From NCBI GenBank assembly GCA_002774285.1, contig PEYT01000006.1, positions 1-35,473 of the forward strand: a stretch of 35,473 nucleotides of DNA, read 5' to 3'. Both the position numbers and the translations under genes were made by a program. This DNA comes from a candidate division WWE3 bacterium CG08_land_8_20_14_0_20_40_13. GTDB lineage: Bacteria > Patescibacteriota > WWE3 > 0-14-0-20-40-13. Each line of letters starts with the position of its first letter. Position 1 is the stretch's first letter. The notes beneath the pieces are model-generated. The model had not been told where the DNA came from, did not search any database, and saw only the letters and a list, made by a program, of their open reading frames with translations. Below are positions 16,863-25,856 of the stretch, piece by piece.

Positions 16863-18022
16863 AAAACAAAATTAGTGTACAAATAAAACCAACTTATTTG
16901 GAAAAAACGGAAGCGTGGTTGTGGGAGTATTTAAGAAATTTGCAGGAATTTGAGCCTGTAGTCATTTGCGAGGAAACAAAGAATTTGGATATTTTCCCAT
17001 TAAATAATATTGTAATTTTACCAAAGGTAGAATTTCCTTTTAAGCTGGTGAGCTTCATCGCCAGAATGTTTTTACCAAGGAATATCGCAATTGAAAAATC
17101 GTTGACGACGGTTGTTAAAAATTCAAAAACGCATTTAATCCACGCTCATTTTGGTCCAAACGGAGTTTACGCGCTTCCTGTCGCTAAAAAATTAGGAATA
17201 CCTCTTGTAACATCATTTTATGGTTTTGATACCTCAATTCTTTCTTTAGCACAAAAGATGCGGCAATACTCTCTGCCTTGGGATCAGTTGTATTGGATAC
17301 ATGCTTATAGATCCCTTTGGAAAAATGGGGATATTTTTACGGTAACTTGTCAAAAAATGAAAGAAGATTTAATTAGACTGGGAGCACCGGAAGAAAAGAT
17401 AAAAATACTTCATTTGGGGATAAATTTGGAGAAATACAAAATGGCTCAAAGAAAGCTAACTAAATCCCCAACAATTTTAATAGCAAATAGATTTGTTCCC
17501 AAAAAAGGAACGGAGTATGCGCTTAGGGCGGTAGCAGAGGTGTTAAAAGTTTTTCCCAATGTCAAATTAAAAATAATTGGTGACGGACCTTTAAAAGAGG
17601 AGCTTGTTAATATAGTTTTAAAGCTTGGGATTTTCAGATCCACGGAATTTTTAGGCATTTTGGATTACGGGTCGTACATGTCCCAAATGTCTCAAGCTGA
17701 TATTTTTCTTTCTCCAAGTATAAAAGCTGTTGGAGATGAAGAAGGGGGAATTAATACAACAGTTATCGAGGCAATGGCGGTAGGAGCTTGTGTTTTTGCA
17801 ACGGAGGAATCGGGATCTGAACTTATTTATGACGGAAAGACCGGATTTGTGGTTTCTCAGCGTGATGTTAATGAGTTATTTACTAAGATAGTAAGTTACA
17901 TAGAATCTCCCGATGTTTGGAATGCAGTTGCAACAAATGCCAGAAAGCATGTCGAGGCGGAATTTGATAGTATTAAGCAAGCTAGGAAATTGGAGGAAAT
18001 ATATAAACTATGTATTCAATAA
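16859..18022 (+). CDS. Glycosyltransferase family 4 (WcaL-like)
   Basis: THLIHAHFGPNGVYALPVAKKLGIPLVTSFYGFD, ILIANRFVPKKGTEYALRA, EGGINTTVIEAMAVGACVFATEESG. ATG 16859 overlaps upstream stop (ATGA); the ORF-track start at 16832 is TTG. Confidence 0.88.
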   Translation: MKNKISVQIKPTYLEKTEAWLWEYLRNLQEFEPVVICEETKNLDIFPLNNIVILPKVEFPFKLVSFIARMFLPRNIAIEKSLTTVVKNSKTHLIHAHFGPNGVYALPVAKKLGIPLVTSFYGFDTSILSLAQKMRQYSLPWDQLYWIHAYRSLWKNGDIFTVTCQKMKEDLIRLGAPEEKIKILHLGINLEKYKMAQRKLTKSPTILIANRFVPKKGTEYALRAVAEVLKVFPNVKLKIIGDGPLKEELVNIVLKLGIFRSTEFLGILDYGSYMSQMSQADIFLSPSIKAVGDEEGGINTTVIEAMAVGACVFATEESGSELIYDGKTGFVVSQRDVNELFTKIVSYIESPDVWNAVATNARKHVEAEFDSIKQARKLEEIYKLCIQ

Positions 18023-18879
18023 TAATTCCTGTTTATAACGAAGAAAAGTCCGTTGAACGCACTCTTAAAAGAGTGTTTAAAGTTTGCGGGGAAATTGGAG
18101 AAAAATTTGAAGTAATCGCGGTCAACGATGGGTCAAAAGACGAATCTTTTGATGTTCTTAATTCTCTTAAACACGAAGGATTAGAAATTATTAATCATAC
18201 TATCAATAAAGGTTATGGGGCTTCTCTTAAAGACGGAATCCGCGAGGCGCAATTTGATAAAATCGTTATTTGTGATGCCGATGGCACTTACCCAATCGAA
18301 AAAATTCCAGAACTCCTCTTAAACTTAGAAAGTGTCGATATGGTTGTCGGAAAAAGAATAGGACGGTACAAAAAAACCCCCTTCTTAAAATCTGCCCCTA
18401 AGTTTATTTTAGATCAGGTGGCAAATCTTGTTGTGGGCCGAAGAATTGAAGATATAAATTCTGGATTTAGGGCATTTAGAAAAAAGGATATCACGAGATT
18501 TTTTAATTTGATTTCAGATCGTTTTTCTTTTACTACAACATCAACGCTTTCTTATATGTCCAATAATCTAAGTGTTAAATATATCCCGATCGATTATGAT
18601 TTTAGAGAAGGGAAATCAAAGGTAAAAGCAAAAGACGGAGTGGATTTTTTACTGCTTATTATTAGAACGGTAATGTACTTTAATCCATTAAGGGTATTTT
18701 TGTGGCCAGCGTTAATTTTAATGTTTTTTGGTATTGGCAAATTTATTTTTGATCTTGTTATGGAGCCTTATTTAAACATTACAACCTCCGCAATGCTGTT
18801 TTTTTTGGCAGGTCTTCAAATTTTGGCGATTGGAGTACTAGCAGATTTAGTTGTTAGAACCCGTATAGGTACTTCATGA
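18010..18879 (+). CDS. GT2, DPM1/polyprenyl-phosphate sugar synthase-like with C-terminal TM pair
   Basis: YSIIIPVYNEEKSVERTL, AVNDGSKDES, KGYGASLKDGI, VICDADGTYPIEKIPELL. Confidence 0.88.
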   Translation: MYSIIIPVYNEEKSVERTLKRVFKVCGEIGEKFEVIAVNDGSKDESFDVLNSLKHEGLEIINHTINKGYGASLKDGIREAQFDKIVICDADGTYPIEKIPELLLNLESVDMVVGKRIGRYKKTPFLKSAPKFILDQVANLVVGRRIEDINSGFRAFRKKDITRFFNLISDRFSFTTTSTLSYMSNNLSVKYIPIDYDFREGKSKVKAKDGVDFLLLIIRTVMYFNPLRVFLWPALILMFFGIGKFIFDLVMEPYLNITTSAMLFFLAGLQILAIGVLADLVVRTRIGTS

Positions 18880-20399
18880 ATAAAGTCTTAAGGGGCGAGG
18901 TCCCATCTCTGATCCTAATTTTTGTATTTTCCTTGTTATTTCTTTCCATTGGTTTGGATAAGGTCGGTGAACATTGGGACGAAGTTACCGTTGCCTCGGT
19001 TGGAGAGTCTTATCTTGGATTTATAAAAAATGAGGATTTTAGCCAAAGTTCGTGGGAATTAAATCACGAACACCCCCCAGTGGCAAAATACATTTACGGT
19101 ACAGCAAGATTCCTTACGAAGAATATACCCATCCTTCAGGACAAGAGTGGATATTATCCCGAAGGTCGTGACTTTCTTTTTGCCAGATTTTTTAGTGTTG
19201 TAATGTCGTCTCTGACAGTCTTGGTATTGTTTATGATCGGCTTCCAGATTTCAAAATCAAGGTTGGTAGCAGGTTTGGTAGCTTTATTGCTTTTTATAAA
19301 TCCTGTATTTCAATCCTACGCCAGAATAGTTTCATTGGAGGTACCACTTTTGCTTTTTGGGTCATTGTTTGTTTTGTATTCATTAAAATACGCAAGTAAA
19401 AAATCCCTCAAAAACTATTTTGCTGTTGTAATCAGTTTCGCTTTACTAGTTGGTACTAGATATAACGGTCTTTTGTTACTGCCATTTTTTTATATTCTGC
19501 AATTACACTATTTGTCCAATAATTCTAATTGGACTAATTTGTCAAATTTGAAAAGTCTGATTATGCCGGTTTTATCTGGAGTATTATTAATAATAATATG
19601 GCCCTATCTGTGGTCCAGTCCTGTGAGTGGTGTTTTGGCAAGTGCCGACCGCGGACTTGAGGTTCACACGAGAGAATACTTTTTAGGTAAATTGGGAAAT
19701 GCCCCTTGGTTTTACTATATATCGTATTTATTGGTCAAAACCCCGTTGACTCTTTTAGCTCTTTTTATATTCGGTATCGTTGGCGGTTTTAAAAAAACAA
19801 AACAAGTGGTAGTGTTTGCATTGCTTCTTTTTCTTTTGCCTTTTGCCGCAAGCTTTCTTCCTCTAAAACAAGATGGTCTTAGATATGTTAATTTGTATTT
19901 AATTGGATTTTCTGTGATTTGTGCATTTGGGGTAATCGGGGTTATTGGGGTGATTAGATCAATGGGTATTAAGATTGTGATTCTTGCATCCACATTTTTA
20001 CTTTTGATTATTTCCTTAACCAACCATTTCCCAAATTATCTGGATTACTATAACTATTTTATCCCTGTCGTGGATATTTATTCTAAACGGCTTTTTGAGA
20101 TTGGTGGTTGGGGAGAAGGTGTGTTGGAAGCTGTAAAAAAATTGCCAAAACCTCAAGATGGGCAAACTAGTAAAGTCTATTTTGCAATAAGTCCGGTTCA
20201 CATTATTCCAAATCTTCCAGACGGGTTTATAGAAACAGGGGATTTTTCGCAGGCTGATTTTGTTTTGATAAACACCAACTATAGATGGTATGATGGTTTA
20301 GTTTCTAATTCGGACCTTGAGAGATTTACGGTAATTAAGAGGATTACAGTGGGAAACTTTATAGAGCTTGTTTCGGTATATCAAAAATTACCAATATGA
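18876..20399 (+). CDS. GT39/PMT-like polytopic glycosyltransferase
   Basis: KVGEHWDEVTVASVGESYLGFI...NHEHPPVAKYIYG first-loop signature; multiple TM segments; ATGA overlap. Confidence 0.75.
   Translation: MNKVLRGEVPSLILIFVFSLLFLSIGLDKVGEHWDEVTVASVGESYLGFIKNEDFSQSSWELNHEHPPVAKYIYGTARFLTKNIPILQDKSGYYPEGRDFLFARFFSVVMSSLTVLVLFMIGFQISKSRLVAGLVALLLFINPVFQSYARIVSLEVPLLLFGSLFVLYSLKYASKKSLKNYFAVVISFALLVGTRYNGLLLLPFFYILQLHYLSNNSNWTNLSNLKSLIMPVLSGVLLIIIWPYLWSSPVSGVLASADRGLEVHTREYFLGKLGNAPWFYYISYLLVKTPLTLLALFIFGIVGGFKKTKQVVVFALLLFLLPFAASFLPLKQDGLRYVNLYLIGFSVICAFGVIGVIGVIRSMGIKIVILASTFLLLIISLTNHFPNYLDYYNYFIPVVDIYSKRLFEIGGWGEGVLEAVKKLPKPQDGQTSKVYFAISPVHIIPNLPDGFIETGDFSQADFVLINTNYRWYDGLVSNSDLERFTVIKRITVGNFIELVSVYQKLPI
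19511..19552. repeat. Micro-repeat/hairpin GTCCAAT-AATTCTA-ATTGGAC plus TTTGTCAAATTTG
   Basis: 7-bp inverted arms; encodes LSNNSNWTNLSNLK in an inter-helix loop. Confidence 0.65.
19929..19955. repeat. Three tandem 9-bp units GGGGTAATC/GGGGTTATT/GGGGTGATT
   Basis: Encodes (GVI)x3 in a hydrophobic segment. Confidence 0.8.
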
Positions 20400-21400
20400 C
20401 TAATACAATTAATCTAAATGAATTTTACAAAGATAAAAATATATTAATTACAGGTGGATTGGGTTTTATCGGAAGTAATCTAGTTATAAAACTTGTAGAG
20501 CTTGGATCTAATGTAACGATAATGGATTCCTTGATTCCGGATTTTGGAGGAAGTTTTTATAACATTTCTTCCGTTACGGGAAAAGTAAAGGTAGATATAT
20601 CGGATATGCGGGATTCTCATAGTTTAGAAAAACTGGTGCCGGAAAAGGATATAATTTTTAATCTTGCAGGACAGGTAAGTCATGAAGACGGGATGGTTGA
20701 TCCTGTAATGGATTTGGATATAAACGCAAAGTCTCAATTGTATCTACTTGAGGCAGTTCGCAAAAGTAATCCTAGGGCAAAAATAGTATATGCAGGTACC
20801 CGCCAAATTTATGGGAAAATTGAGAATACGCCAGTTAATGAACTTCACCTTGTCCGTCCTTCCGATACCAACGGCGTTAGCAAATTTGCTGGCGAATGGT
20901 ATCACATCTTATACAATCAAGTTTATGGGATCCCAACAACTTCACTAAGATTAACCAATACTTTTGGTCCAAGACAACTTATGAAACACGCACGGCAGGG
21001 GTTTATCCCGTACTTTATTAAATTGGCTCTTGATGATCAGGAAATTCCTATTTATGGCGACGGGACACAAATTAGAGATATGAATTACATCGATGATGTT
21101 GTAGAGGCGTTTTTGCTTGCAGGATCTTCCAATAAATCAGATGGTCAGTATTACAATTTGGGTGGAATTATACCAATTACCCTGCTGGATTTTGTTAAAG
21201 AGCTTATTACCTCTGCCGGAAGCGGAAAATACCAGTTGGTTCCATTCCCTGTGGACCGCAAAAAAATAGATATTGGTGATTATGTTGGCGATTTTTCCAA
21301 AATTAAAAGAGAACTTGGATGGGAACCGAAAATTGGTATTGTGGAAGGCATTAAAAAAACTGTGGAATATTATAAAGCTAATAAGAAGTATTATTGGTAG
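20396..21400 (+). CDS. NAD-dependent epimerase/dehydratase (UDP-glucose 4-epimerase / GDP-mannose dehydratase type SDR)
   Basis: NILITGGLGFIGSNLVIKLVELG, AGQVSHEDGMVDPVMDLDINA, RLTNTFGPRQ, GDGTQIRDMNYIDDVVEAF. Confidence 0.85.
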   Translation: MTNTINLNEFYKDKNILITGGLGFIGSNLVIKLVELGSNVTIMDSLIPDFGGSFYNISSVTGKVKVDISDMRDSHSLEKLVPEKDIIFNLAGQVSHEDGMVDPVMDLDINAKSQLYLLEAVRKSNPRAKIVYAGTRQIYGKIENTPVNELHLVRPSDTNGVSKFAGEWYHILYNQVYGIPTTSLRLTNTFGPRQLMKHARQGFIPYFIKLALDDQEIPIYGDGTQIRDMNYIDDVVEAFLLAGSSNKSDGQYYNLGGIIPITLLDFVKELITSAGSGKYQLVPFPVDRKKIDIGDYVGDFSKIKRELGWEPKIGIVEGIKKTVEYYKANKKYYW

Positions 21401-22903
21401 ATGGAGCATAAGCGGGCATTTTTTATTCTTTTTTTAGTATCCTGCGTACTTTTGATTCCTTTTTTGGGATACTCGTATATTCAACCCACAACCGATCTAT
21501 GGCTTTTGCGGTCTGTGCATTTTTATTACGCAGTTAAAAGTTATAACTTTCAGGATACATATACAATGTACCATCCGGGAGTTACGGTAATGTGGCTTGT
21601 TGGTATAACTTCTGGACTCTTTTATAAGATAAGAGGGGGAGTGGATATTTTTTCATTTGATATTTTTTCTTCCTATATCTTTTGGCCAACTCTAGCCGTG
21701 GTTATGGCGGAGATACTTGCTCTTTTATTATTATTTAATGTTCTAAAGATAATTATAGGTCAAAAGACTGCGTTTATCTCATGTTTGATATTAGTTCTTG
21801 AGCCCTTTTTCTTGGGAAACGCCCGGTCAATTCACATGGATACTTTAGTTTCGTTGTTTTCTTTTATTTCCCTTTGTTATTTTTTTCTTGGGGTCAAAAA
21901 GGGGGGAAAATCAAATTTCGTTTTTTCTGGAATTGCACTGGGTTTTGGGATGTTGACCAGGATTAATGCAGGAGTTGTTTTTGCCTTTTATATTTTTTGG
22001 ATCGGTTTTCTAATTTTTTGGAGAAAGACTAGCTTAACGATTGGGTTAAAGGCCCTTTTAATTACCGGAATAATTGGAGCCTTGACTTTTTACATTTTGT
22101 TTCCTGCCATGTGGTTAAATCCAATAGGGACGGCGACAAGGATTCTTAAAGAGGGGGTTTTTGACACTGCGCTTGCGGAGGAGTCTAGGCGGGGGGTGTT
22201 ATTGGCCCTTGGTGGTATCCCACTTTTACAAAAAGTATTAGCTTATCCAATTTATCTGCTTTTTAGAATAACACCGCTGCTTTTTTTAATGCTTGGTGTA
22301 TTTGCAATTTGGGGAAGAAAAAGACTGGAACTATCGGAAAAAGTTTTTATACGGTATCTTTTTGCTTTCGTCATCTATTATTATTTGTTTATCACAATCC
22401 CCGATAAGCAAATTTTTAGATACGCGCTTCCGTTACTTCCCGCGTTAGCTGTTATCGCTGGATTTACTTTAACTAAACTGACTAAAAAGGGTTTGGTCGT
22501 CGGTTATTTTGCTGTCCAGCTTGTTTTAGTTTTGTATTATTATCCAAATTTCTTTGCTTTTTTTAACCCTCTTTTGGGAGGGATTAAAACTGCCAGTTCT
22601 TACATAAATCTTAACCAAGATGCTACAGGATACGCAGTTGTAGCGGACTACTTAAATCGTAAAGAGGGTTCGGATAAACTGACTTTGGCGATGTACGATA
22701 GCAACTCATTTAAAATGATTTTTAAGGGACAATCTTTTATGATAAAAACATATGAGTCCCAGTTTGGAAAAAAAGTTGATACAGATTACATTCTTTTTCC
22801 TATTAATATGGGATTAGAGTTTTTGCCAAAGGATATGTACAATTTGGAAAAGATATTCAAGGTAGCTGGAGCAGATTATTATTTTTTGTACAGGAGAATA
22901 TGA
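21401..22903 (+). CDS. GT39/ArnT-like polytopic glycosyltransferase
   Basis: PTTDLWLLRSVHFYYAVKSYNFQDTYTMYHPGVTVMWLVG; LEPFFLGNARSIHMDTLVSLFSFIS; multiple TM segments. Confidence 0.78.
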   Translation: MEHKRAFFILFLVSCVLLIPFLGYSYIQPTTDLWLLRSVHFYYAVKSYNFQDTYTMYHPGVTVMWLVGITSGLFYKIRGGVDIFSFDIFSSYIFWPTLAVVMAEILALLLLFNVLKIIIGQKTAFISCLILVLEPFFLGNARSIHMDTLVSLFSFISLCYFFLGVKKGGKSNFVFSGIALGFGMLTRINAGVVFAFYIFWIGFLIFWRKTSLTIGLKALLITGIIGALTFYILFPAMWLNPIGTATRILKEGVFDTALAEESRRGVLLALGGIPLLQKVLAYPIYLLFRITPLLFLMLGVFAIWGRKRLELSEKVFIRYLFAFVIYYYLFITIPDKQIFRYALPLLPALAVIAGFTLTKLTKKGLVVGYFAVQLVLVLYYYPNFFAFFNPLLGGIKTASSYINLNQDATGYAVVADYLNRKEGSDKLTLAMYDSNSFKMIFKGQSFMIKTYESQFGKKVDTDYILFPINMGLEFLPKDMYNLEKIFKVAGADYYFLYRRI

Positions 22904-24012
22904 TTAATTGGTTTGTTGACTTTAAAAAAGAGCTTAAAGAGGTTGGTCAGGAAGTCAAGATTGGTATTGATAATGTTATGGAAAGTGGGAGATTTGTAAT
23001 GGGACCTAAAGTCGCAGAGTTTGAAAAGGCTTTCGCAAACTATGTTGGGGTAAAATATGCGGTTGGGGTAGGAAACGGGACTGATGCAATTTCAATAGCG
23101 CTTCAAGCGCTTGACTTATCTAAAGGCTCGGGAGTTTTAACTACTCCCTTAACTGCTACTTATACAGGGTTGGCTATTAATATGGCGGGGCTTACACCTG
23201 TGTTTTCCGATATTGGTCTCGATCTCAATCTCAACCATAAGTTTTTTAAGTTACCTAAGATACTTAAATCATCCGATCAAATCAAGGCGGTTTTACCAGT
23301 ACACTTATACGGTAACCCGTGTGAGATAAGTGCCGTAGGGGATTTTTGCGTTAATAATGGGGCATATCTTGTGGAGGATTGTGCCCAAGCTCACGGAGCA
23401 AATTATCAAGGAAAAATTGTAGGGACATTTGGGGACCTTGGGTGTTTTAGCTTTTATCCAACCAAGAACCTTGGGGCTTATGGCGATGGGGGAGCTATTG
23501 TTACAAATGATGAAGATATCTATTTTAAATTAAGGATGATTAGAGAGGGTGGTCAATCGGAAAAATACAGGCACGATATTCTTGGGGTAAATTCTAGACT
23601 CGATGAGATTCAAGCGGCGGTTCTTTTAGTTAAGTTAAAGTTTCTGGATAAGTGGACAGCACGAAGAAAGGAAATTGCTAAATACTATTTGGATAATTTG
23701 GCTGGGGTTGGGGATATCCGCTTTCCAAAAGTTAATTCCGTATCCGAACCCGTATACCACCTGTTTGTTATTTTAACGAGCAGGCGGGATGAGTTGGCTA
23801 AATTATTAAGCGAAAAGGAAATCAAAACGGGAGTTCATTATCCAATACCGTTGCATTTGCAGAAGTGTTTTTCATATCTTGGATATAAGAAAGGCGATTT
23901 TCCGGAGGCGGAGCGTGCCTCTTGTGAGGTTTTAAGTATCCCAATGCACCCATATCTTACAGATATCGAAATTGAAGAAGTGGTTTGGAATATTAAAGGT
24001 TTTTGGAAATAA
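22900..24012 (+). CDS. DegT/DnrJ/EryC1/StrS-family PLP-dependent sugar aminotransferase
   Basis: SGRFVMGPKVAEFEKAFANYVGVKYAVGVGNGTDAISIALQAL, VEDCAQAHGANY, FSFYPTKNLGAYGDGGAIVTND (PLP lysine), ATGA overlap. Confidence 0.93.
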   Translation: MINWFVDFKKELKEVGQEVKIGIDNVMESGRFVMGPKVAEFEKAFANYVGVKYAVGVGNGTDAISIALQALDLSKGSGVLTTPLTATYTGLAINMAGLTPVFSDIGLDLNLNHKFFKLPKILKSSDQIKAVLPVHLYGNPCEISAVGDFCVNNGAYLVEDCAQAHGANYQGKIVGTFGDLGCFSFYPTKNLGAYGDGGAIVTNDEDIYFKLRMIREGGQSEKYRHDILGVNSRLDEIQAAVLLVKLKFLDKWTARRKEIAKYYLDNLAGVGDIRFPKVNSVSEPVYHLFVILTSRRDELAKLLSEKEIKTGVHYPIPLHLQKCFSYLGYKKGDFPEAERASCEVLSIPMHPYLTDIEIEEVVWNIKGFWK

Positions 24013-24026
24013 ACTGAGTCAGGTTT

Positions 24027-24064
24027 CATCCCAAAGGGTAAGACCCTAAGCTTCTTTTTGGATG
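24027..24064 (+). other. Possible structured intergenic RNA/DNA (nested inverted repeats)
   Basis: CATCC..AAA-GGGT-AAG-ACCC-...-TTT..GGATG in the 74-bp gap upstream of the GT4 at 24087. Confidence 0.35.
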
Positions 24065-24086
24065 GTAAAATTCTTGTAACCCAATT

Positions 24087-25259
24087 ATGACTTTATGTGT
24101 TTTTATCCGCTCCACAACTTTTCACAATAAATCCGGAGGCCTTGAGACTCAAAATCAGGTCTTGTGCGAGGGTTTGGTAAAAGAAGGCCACAAAGTATTT
24201 GTTGTTACTACAGGATTGGCATCGGATAGAAAAGATCAAACTGAAATAGGGCACTGCCCTAATTATATATTTACCGAATCTCCACCCGGAAAGTACTCTA
24301 AAAAATGGTTCAAAGAAAGCGTTAGGGCCTATATCGAGCTTTCCTGTCAACATAAGATTGATGTGTTGGTTAGTCAAAGTAGCGCGGGTCTTGAGGTTTT
24401 TAAAAAAGTTAAAAATGTTAAAAAAATTGCGATCAGTCACGGTACCTCTTTTGGAGAGTGGCAAACCCGATTTAAAATTCTTAAATCGCCAAAGAATTTT
24501 GTCCGCTTAATTATCAAAGATACTCCAATGGCTCTATCTGGTTGGTGGGAAGATTATCAGCTTTTTAAATTGAGCGACAGAGTGGTATGTGTAAGTAGTC
24601 TTGTCAAAGTTCGAATAGAACGGGAGTTTCCAATGTTCCGGGAGAAATTTGTGACCATAGATAATGGGGTCGATACAAACAAGTTTAGAATTAAAAATGA
24701 AGAGTTAGGAACTAAATTAAGAATTAAGAATCCCTTTACACTTTTATATATCGGCAGGGTTGTCAAAGAAAAGGGGTTAGAGGTTCTTCTTACAGCTGTT
24801 TCAGAACTTAAGAGACTTACAAAACTTAAGTTACTTATCGTTGGGGCCGGAGCAGATTTAGAAAGTTTAAAGGTTTTGGCAAAATCGCAGGGCTTGCCAG
24901 TCAACTTTATCGGCGAGGTTTCAAATCATGAAACGGTAAAGTACTATCACAAGGCGAATGCTTTTGCTTTTCCTACACTTCGGCAGGAGGGTTTCCCAAT
25001 GGTTTTGGCCGAAGCAATGGCGGCAGGTCTTCCCATTATCGCCTCTCGTATCGGTGGTATTCCTTCGGCTATCACAGATGGAGAAAACGGGATTTTGGTA
25101 GCTCCTGGCTCGGTCGCGGAACTTTCAAAAGCTATAGAAATGCTATATAAAGACGAGGAACATAGAGTAACTCTCGCGACTAATGCCCAAAAACTTTCAG
25201 GGGAAAAATATAGCCAGAAGTGTATGATAAAAAAGTATTTAGAGTTAGTCGCCACATAA
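24087..25259 (+). CDS. Glycosyltransferase family 4
   Basis: FHNKSGGLETQNQVLCEGLVKEGHKV, LLYIGRVVKEKGLEVLLTAV, RQEGFPMVLAEAMAAGLPIIASRIGGIPSAI. Confidence 0.9.
   Translation: MTLCVFIRSTTFHNKSGGLETQNQVLCEGLVKEGHKVFVVTTGLASDRKDQTEIGHCPNYIFTESPPGKYSKKWFKESVRAYIELSCQHKIDVLVSQSSAGLEVFKKVKNVKKIAISHGTSFGEWQTRFKILKSPKNFVRLIIKDTPMALSGWWEDYQLFKLSDRVVCVSSLVKVRIEREFPMFREKFVTIDNGVDTNKFRIKNEELGTKLRIKNPFTLLYIGRVVKEKGLEVLLTAVSELKRLTKLKLLIVGAGADLESLKVLAKSQGLPVNFIGEVSNHETVKYYHKANAFAFPTLRQEGFPMVLAEAMAAGLPIIASRIGGIPSAITDGENGILVAPGSVAELSKAIEMLYKDEEHRVTLATNAQKLSGEKYSQKCMIKKYLELVAT
24681..24732. repeat. Low-complexity micro-repeat in GT4 interdomain region
   Basis: AAGTTTAGAATTAAAAATGAAGAGTTAGGAACTAAATTAAGAATTAAGAAT; shares the 13-mer AGTTTAGAATTAA with 13461-13520 but is read in a different frame. 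Confidence 0.7.
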
Positions 25260-25262
25260 TTT

Positions 25263-25847
25263 ATGAACGAAGATATTTTCCATTTAGGAATTAAAGCAAT
25301 AATTAGAAATCCTGAAGGAAAAATTTTGCTTTTGCGGGTTAATTTGGAAAAGCTAACTATCAAAAATAAAGGTGCGTATTGGGATATTCCTGGAGGAAGA
25401 ATTCACAAGGGATCGACTATCGAAGAAACCTTAAAGAGGGAAATACAAGAGGAGACTGGAATTTTGGAGGTCTACTCATTTAACAAATTAGATATGGTTT
25501 TATCAAACATTCGTATTCCACAAGTAGATGGTTCATTTGGGCTTATTCTTGGAATTTATGTTTGTGATGTAGGAAATATTGATAAGATTATTATTAGTGA
25601 CGAGCACACAGAATACGGTTGGTTTAACCCTCAAGAAGTAGCTGGTCTTTTGCAAGTAAAATATCCCCCAGAATTTTGTGAAAAGATATCAAACTGGCAA
25701 AAACGGGTACTACCCGAATCGGGTAGTACCCGGTATTTTGTTGTATCTAAAGTTTATAACGCAAATAGGTTTTTGTGTTGTCACGATAGTATTATCATTA
25801 GTCAACCTCAAAGGTTGGTTTTACTAGAGGTATCGAATGTATTTTAA
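25263..25847 (+). CDS. NUDIX hydrolase with unusual C-terminal extension across a palindrome
   Basis: NUDIX box GGRIHKGSTIEETLKREIQEETGIL. Domain seems to end near PPEFCEKISNWQ; the remaining ~45 aa run through the palindrome at 25704. Confidence 0.85.
   Translation: MNEDIFHLGIKAIIRNPEGKILLLRVNLEKLTIKNKGAYWDIPGGRIHKGSTIEETLKREIQEETGILEVYSFNKLDMVLSNIRIPQVDGSFGLILGIYVCDVGNIDKIIISDEHTEYGWFNPQEVAGLLQVKYPPEFCEKISNWQKRVLPESGSTRYFVVSKVYNANRFLCCHDSIIISQPQRLVLLEVSNVF
25704..25732. repeat. Palindromic micro-element, copy 2: CGGGTACTACCCG-AAT-CGGGTAGTACCCG
   Basis: 13-bp perfect arms, identical AAT loop and identical CGGGT/ACCCG frame, different compensated core; inside the NUDIX ORF as ..RVLPESGSTR.. 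Confidence 0.95.
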
Positions 25848-25856
25848 GACATTTTT

